This document shows, one piece after another, positions 6,054-7,960 of a stretch of 7,960 nt of DNA. Where the stretch lies: positions 1-7,960 of the forward strand of contig PRDV01000038.1 of assembly GCA_003174035.1 (NCBI GenBank), written 5' to 3'. Source of the stretch: Candidatus Babelota bacterium. Lineage in GTDB: Bacteria > Babelota > Babeliae > Babelales > Babelaceae. Position 1 is the first letter of the stretch, and every line of letters starts with the position of its first letter. The notes beneath the pieces were generated by a model. It made no database searches. It saw only the letters and a list, made by a program, of their open reading frames with translations, and was not told the origin of the DNA. A program made the translations under genes and the position numbers.

Positions 6054-6614
6054 TTATACAACTGTTTGTTCTCGTATCTTGAACGATTTCACCAGGTTGG
6101 TTTTTTGGTCAAACTTAATAACGCACACTTGGCCATAGACACCACCTGGCCAGATAGGAGCATCTTTAACTCCTAGCTTTTGCGCAAGCTCTTGAAGCTC
6201 ATCATGACACCAGCAGATGAAAATAGTTTTGTTATCGTAATCCTTATTGGTGAGAAGAAGTTGTGCTAATGCATCCACTTTTGTCGCGAAGAATTTAGTG
6301 ATGATCGTAAATTGAGCAGCCTCTTTAGGGTAAAGATACGAATAGTAAGCCGCAGTCTGCGCCATAGTTTGAATTGGGCGCAAGCTATTGGCCTCATTCA
6401 TAGTCCCTTGTGCAAATATCGCAGCAGGCACGGGAAAATTCGCTTTAAAATACTGGGGCAATTGCATTGAGCGAATCATACCACGGTCATTTAAATAAGG
6501 ATTTACGTTAGTTTTAGCAATCTTTTCCCCATGACTAATGATAACAATTTGATGTGGCACTGAGCAGAGCGATCCCACCATTAATAATGCGGCACCTAAA
6601 ATACTTTTTTGCAT
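6054..6614 (-). CDS. exported histidine-phosphatase-like protein with altered RHG motif
   Basis: The protein has 186 residues with a signal peptide (about 1-18, LLMVGSLCS; the Cys is not in a proper lipobox). The ATG is preceded by GGGGGGAG at a four-base spacing. Family landmarks of the histidine phosphatase (phosphoglycerate-mutase-like) superfamily appear in order: IVIISHGEK (23-31) in place of the usual RHGE, with nucleophile candidate His28; LNDRGMIRSMQLPQYF (41-56), the 'LtxxGxxqA..l' helix; SLRPIQTA-like segment (77-87) with Arg79; and FICWCHDELQELA (132-144) with the second His137. The first Arg of RHG, which binds phosphate, is Ser27, so activity may be reduced or lost. The location would be periplasmic or extracellular, with unknown substrate. 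It converges on the aquaporin relic and has its own upstream region after a terminator, so it is likely transcribed alone. Confidence 0.7.
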   Translation of the reverse strand: MQKSILGAALLMVGSLCSVPHQIVIISHGEKIAKTNVNPYLNDRGMIRSMQLPQYFKANFPVPAAIFAQGTMNEANSLRPIQTMAQTAAYYSYLYPKEAAQFTIITKFFATKVDALAQLLLTNKDYDNKTIFICWCHDELQELAQKLGVKDAPIWPGGVYGQVCVIKFDQKTNLVKSFKIREQTVV

Positions 6615-6694
6615 GTAACTCCCCCCGTAGTTTTGTCGTTTTTTTGAGTTTAGATAAAATCGTGCTGATTATGCAACAATGCAAGGAACCGCAT

Positions 6695-6725
6695 AAAAAA
6701 CCAGGCACGTCTGAAGTACCTGGTT
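6695..6725 (-). terminator. rho-independent terminator of the 83-aa membrane protein gene
   Basis: Read on the minus strand, AACCAGGTAC (6725-6716) pairs with GTGCCTGGTT (6708-6699), ten pairs with one G-U, around a seven-base loop, and runs into a tract of six T (6700-6695, the first two within the stem). It lies 30 bases past the stop codon at 6756 and before the next minus-strand gene. Confidence 0.85.
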
Positions 6726-6755
6726 ACCTAGCAAAGAAATTACACGGCTGCTTGT

Positions 6756-7007
6756 TTATTTCGTTACTTGTGGCTTTTCTTTTTCAAAGCAATGACAAGC
6801 ACCTCGCCCATCTGATTTTGCTAAGTAAAGCAATCCAAGCGTAAGAAGTGCTGATACAGCTATAATAATGTTATTCGCTTGAGGAGTAACGGTAAAGCCC
6901 CATGCAACAAGCGGTAACAAGCCACTATATGCTAACCATATATGAGAAATGGTATGTAACGCTGCTGCTCCTGCTAGAAAATATAATACATGATCTTTGT
7001 GACACAT
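6756..7007 (-). CDS. small two-helix membrane protein, unknown function
   Basis: The protein has 83 residues, with AAGGAGAG just upstream of the ATG. Two hydrophobic segments, about residues 7-36 and 45-63, are joined by a short polar turn (TPQANN). The short N-terminus (MCHKDH) and the tail (GACHCFEKEK) both carry Cys and His. His18 and His22 lie one turn apart in the first helix. These could bind metal or haem, but no known family is recognised. The gene follows the Cys-rich gene by 76 bp and may share its transcript, subject to the hairpin at 7034-7068; it ends at a strong terminator. Confidence 0.65.
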   Translation of the reverse strand: MCHKDHVLYFLAGAAALHTISHIWLAYSGLLPLVAWGFTVTPQANNIIIAVSALLTLGLLYLAKSDGRGACHCFEKEKPQVTK

Positions 7008-7033
7008 AGTCTCTCCTTATGTACTTTTGAAGG

Positions 7034-7068
7034 GTACAATGAACCACTCAACAAGCGGCTCATTGTAC
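7034..7068 (-). terminator. 15-bp intergenic hairpin, terminator or mRNA processing/stability element
   Basis: In minus-strand RNA, positions 7068-7054 and 7048-7034 form 15 continuous pairs (two of them G-U) around the loop UGUUG. On the plus strand the same two positions become A-C mismatches, so the structure is built for minus-strand RNA. It begins 15 bases past the stop at 7084. There is no U-tract after it (CCTTCAAAAG), so it may attenuate or protect the transcript rather than terminate fully. Confidence 0.6.
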
Positions 7069-7083
7069 ACAGTTAATTATTCG

Positions 7084-7960
7084 TTATGCTGTAGCCGCAC
7101 ATGCCTGGCCACATTTATCCTGACATTGTGCAGTGCATTCCTGATCTGAAAGCCCTGAGTATTGGCGGCATTCATTCATGCAGGCGCCTCCGCAATCAGT
7201 CAGGCAGGTTTGCAAGTCCGGCATAGCTTGCTCTCCAGCTGCCTCTTGAGCTTCTTCATAAGGAATTTCTTCTACAGGTAATTCCCCACTCATATAAGCG
7301 TCATAATCCGGACTTTGTTCAGGATATTCACCATACTCATCATAATAATCGTAATAAATTCCTGGATATTCTCCGTAATCAGCAAAATAAGCAAAAGGGA
7401 AAACGGACATAAACCACGGGAAATTACGCCCGAACCAGTGATTCCAATTATGACCATGGAAATCTCGATTGAGGAAGTTTCTTTGGTTCGCAATTTTGGC
7501 TGCAGTACGATGGCTATCGATTCTTCGTGGGCTATTTGGATTCAAGCCACGCCCTGTTCGTTGTCCGGCACCTGTAATACCACCTGGTCTACCAACTCCT
7601 GGACGAGCTACTCCTCCAGGTCTAACTCCTGGACGTACTGCTCCACCCGGCCTCATTCCCGGACGCATTCCAGCCACTCCTGTACTTGGTCGCATAGCTC
7701 CGCTTGGTCTTGTTAATCCTGAAACCGCACTTGGTCTGCGTAATCCTGCAGCTCTTACATCTGCAACTGGCCGAGTAGGAGACCCAGGTCTTGCAATTCC
7801 TGTTGATGGACGATTAGCTCTCGCTGCATAGGTAGGCCGTGCTGAAGAGCGCATTGCACCTGCTGCGGCATATCGTGAAGGAGTATAGCTTGGCCGTGCA
7901 TAAGAAGCCGCTCCGCGTGCGCCGTAAGCACCTCGAGAAGCTCCATAGCCTGCAGCAAAA
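7084..7960 (-). CDS. low-complexity protein with C-terminal eight-Cys domain, N-terminus beyond window
   Basis: The frame is open from the right edge (last whole codon 7957-7959) to the TAA at 7084, at least 291 residues. The ATG at 7854 is not a convincing start: it lacks a ribosome binding site, and the codons before it read on in the same Ala/Gly/Arg/Ser/Tyr-rich style (FAAGYGASRGAYGARGAASY). Counting from that Met, residues 1-100 are rich in Pro, Gly and Arg with RPG-type repeats (RPGMRPGGAVRPGVRPGGVA). Residues 130-155 are aromatic (HNWNHWFGRNFPWFMSVFPF), and 155-215 are acidic and Tyr-rich. The last 40 (7087-7206) hold eight Cys in two groups of four, each spaced CX3CX3CX3C, joined by ten residues. 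Basic, acidic and Cys-rich sections suggest an exported structural or surface protein held by disulfides, or a metal binder; the signal peptide would be outside the window. No known family is recognised. Confidence 0.75.
   Translation of the reverse strand, partial: FAAGYGASRGAYGARGAASYARPSYTPSRYAAAGAMRSSARPTYAARANRPSTGIARPGSPTRPVADVRAAGLRRPSAVSGLTRPSGAMRPSTGVAGMRPGMRPGGAVRPGVRPGGVARPGVGRPGGITGAGQRTGRGLNPNSPRRIDSHRTAAKIANQRNFLNRDFHGHNWNHWFGRNFPWFMSVFPFAYFADYGEYPGIYYDYYDEYGEYPEQSPDYDAYMSGELPVEEIPYEEAQEAAGEQAMPDLQTCLTDCGGACMNECRQYSGLSDQECTAQCQDKCGQACAATA

Noticed and set aside
7469..7831. Plus-strand open frame opposite the RPG-rich region, with a hydrophobic start and PG-rich body
   Set aside because: It is the antisense reflection of the Gly/Pro/Arg repeats of the minus-strand gene. 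GC-rich repeats keep the opposite strand open; no ribosome binding site or independent family signal is present.
7852..7854. ATG as true start of the Cys-rich gene
   Set aside because: The frame stays open to the window edge with the same biased composition, and no Shine-Dalgarno sequence precedes this ATG.

Overview
The window looks like chromosomal DNA from a host-associated Gram-negative bacterium with a reduced genome. My best guess is Candidatus Dependentiae (TM6/Babeliales). This rests on style, not on a marker gene: AT-rich intergenic DNA, many small exported proteins with short 'MKKIVLLSL..' or 'MKIILALIL..' signal peptides, tandem paralogues, an F-box-like secreted protein and TPR proteins. 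No rRNA, tRNA or core housekeeping gene is present to confirm it.

Layout. (1) 1-393 is the broken remnant of an IscB-type RNA-guided nuclease, cut by the left window edge and ended by an early stop just after RuvC-II. (2) 394-987 is a gene-free stretch of about 590 bases. It holds two copies of a 49-nt palindromic module (411-459 and 624-672), a segment of unknown function and a strong rho-independent terminator (836-857). (3) 988-1755 and 1858-3285 are plus-strand genes for two proteins with signal peptides: a PI3/PI4-kinase-like (FAM20C-like) protein and an F-box-like/helical-repeat protein. Both look like exported, possibly host-directed, proteins. (4) 3474-4100 is a compact aquaporin with its own promoter. 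(5) 4179-4969 and 5058-5849 are tandem minus-strand paralogues of an exported TPR protein. The promoter-distal copy carries a one-base frameshift. (6) 5971-6019 is a 49-nt relic of the 3' end of a second aquaporin gene, with only synonymous differences from the intact gene. (7) 6054-7960 holds three more minus-strand genes: an exported histidine-phosphatase-like protein with an altered RHG motif, an 83-aa membrane protein, and a low-complexity protein ending in a symmetric eight-cysteine domain. The last gene runs off the right edge.

No single pathway links these genes. Most encode envelope or secreted products, and the region shows turnover: a decayed mobile nuclease, gene duplication, a frameshift, and a leftover gene end. 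The least explained structures are the paired 49-nt modules next to the IscB break, the synonymous-only aquaporin relic, and the eight-cysteine (CX3C)n domain. Promoters and terminators were located by eye. Family calls come from motif recognition without database searches.
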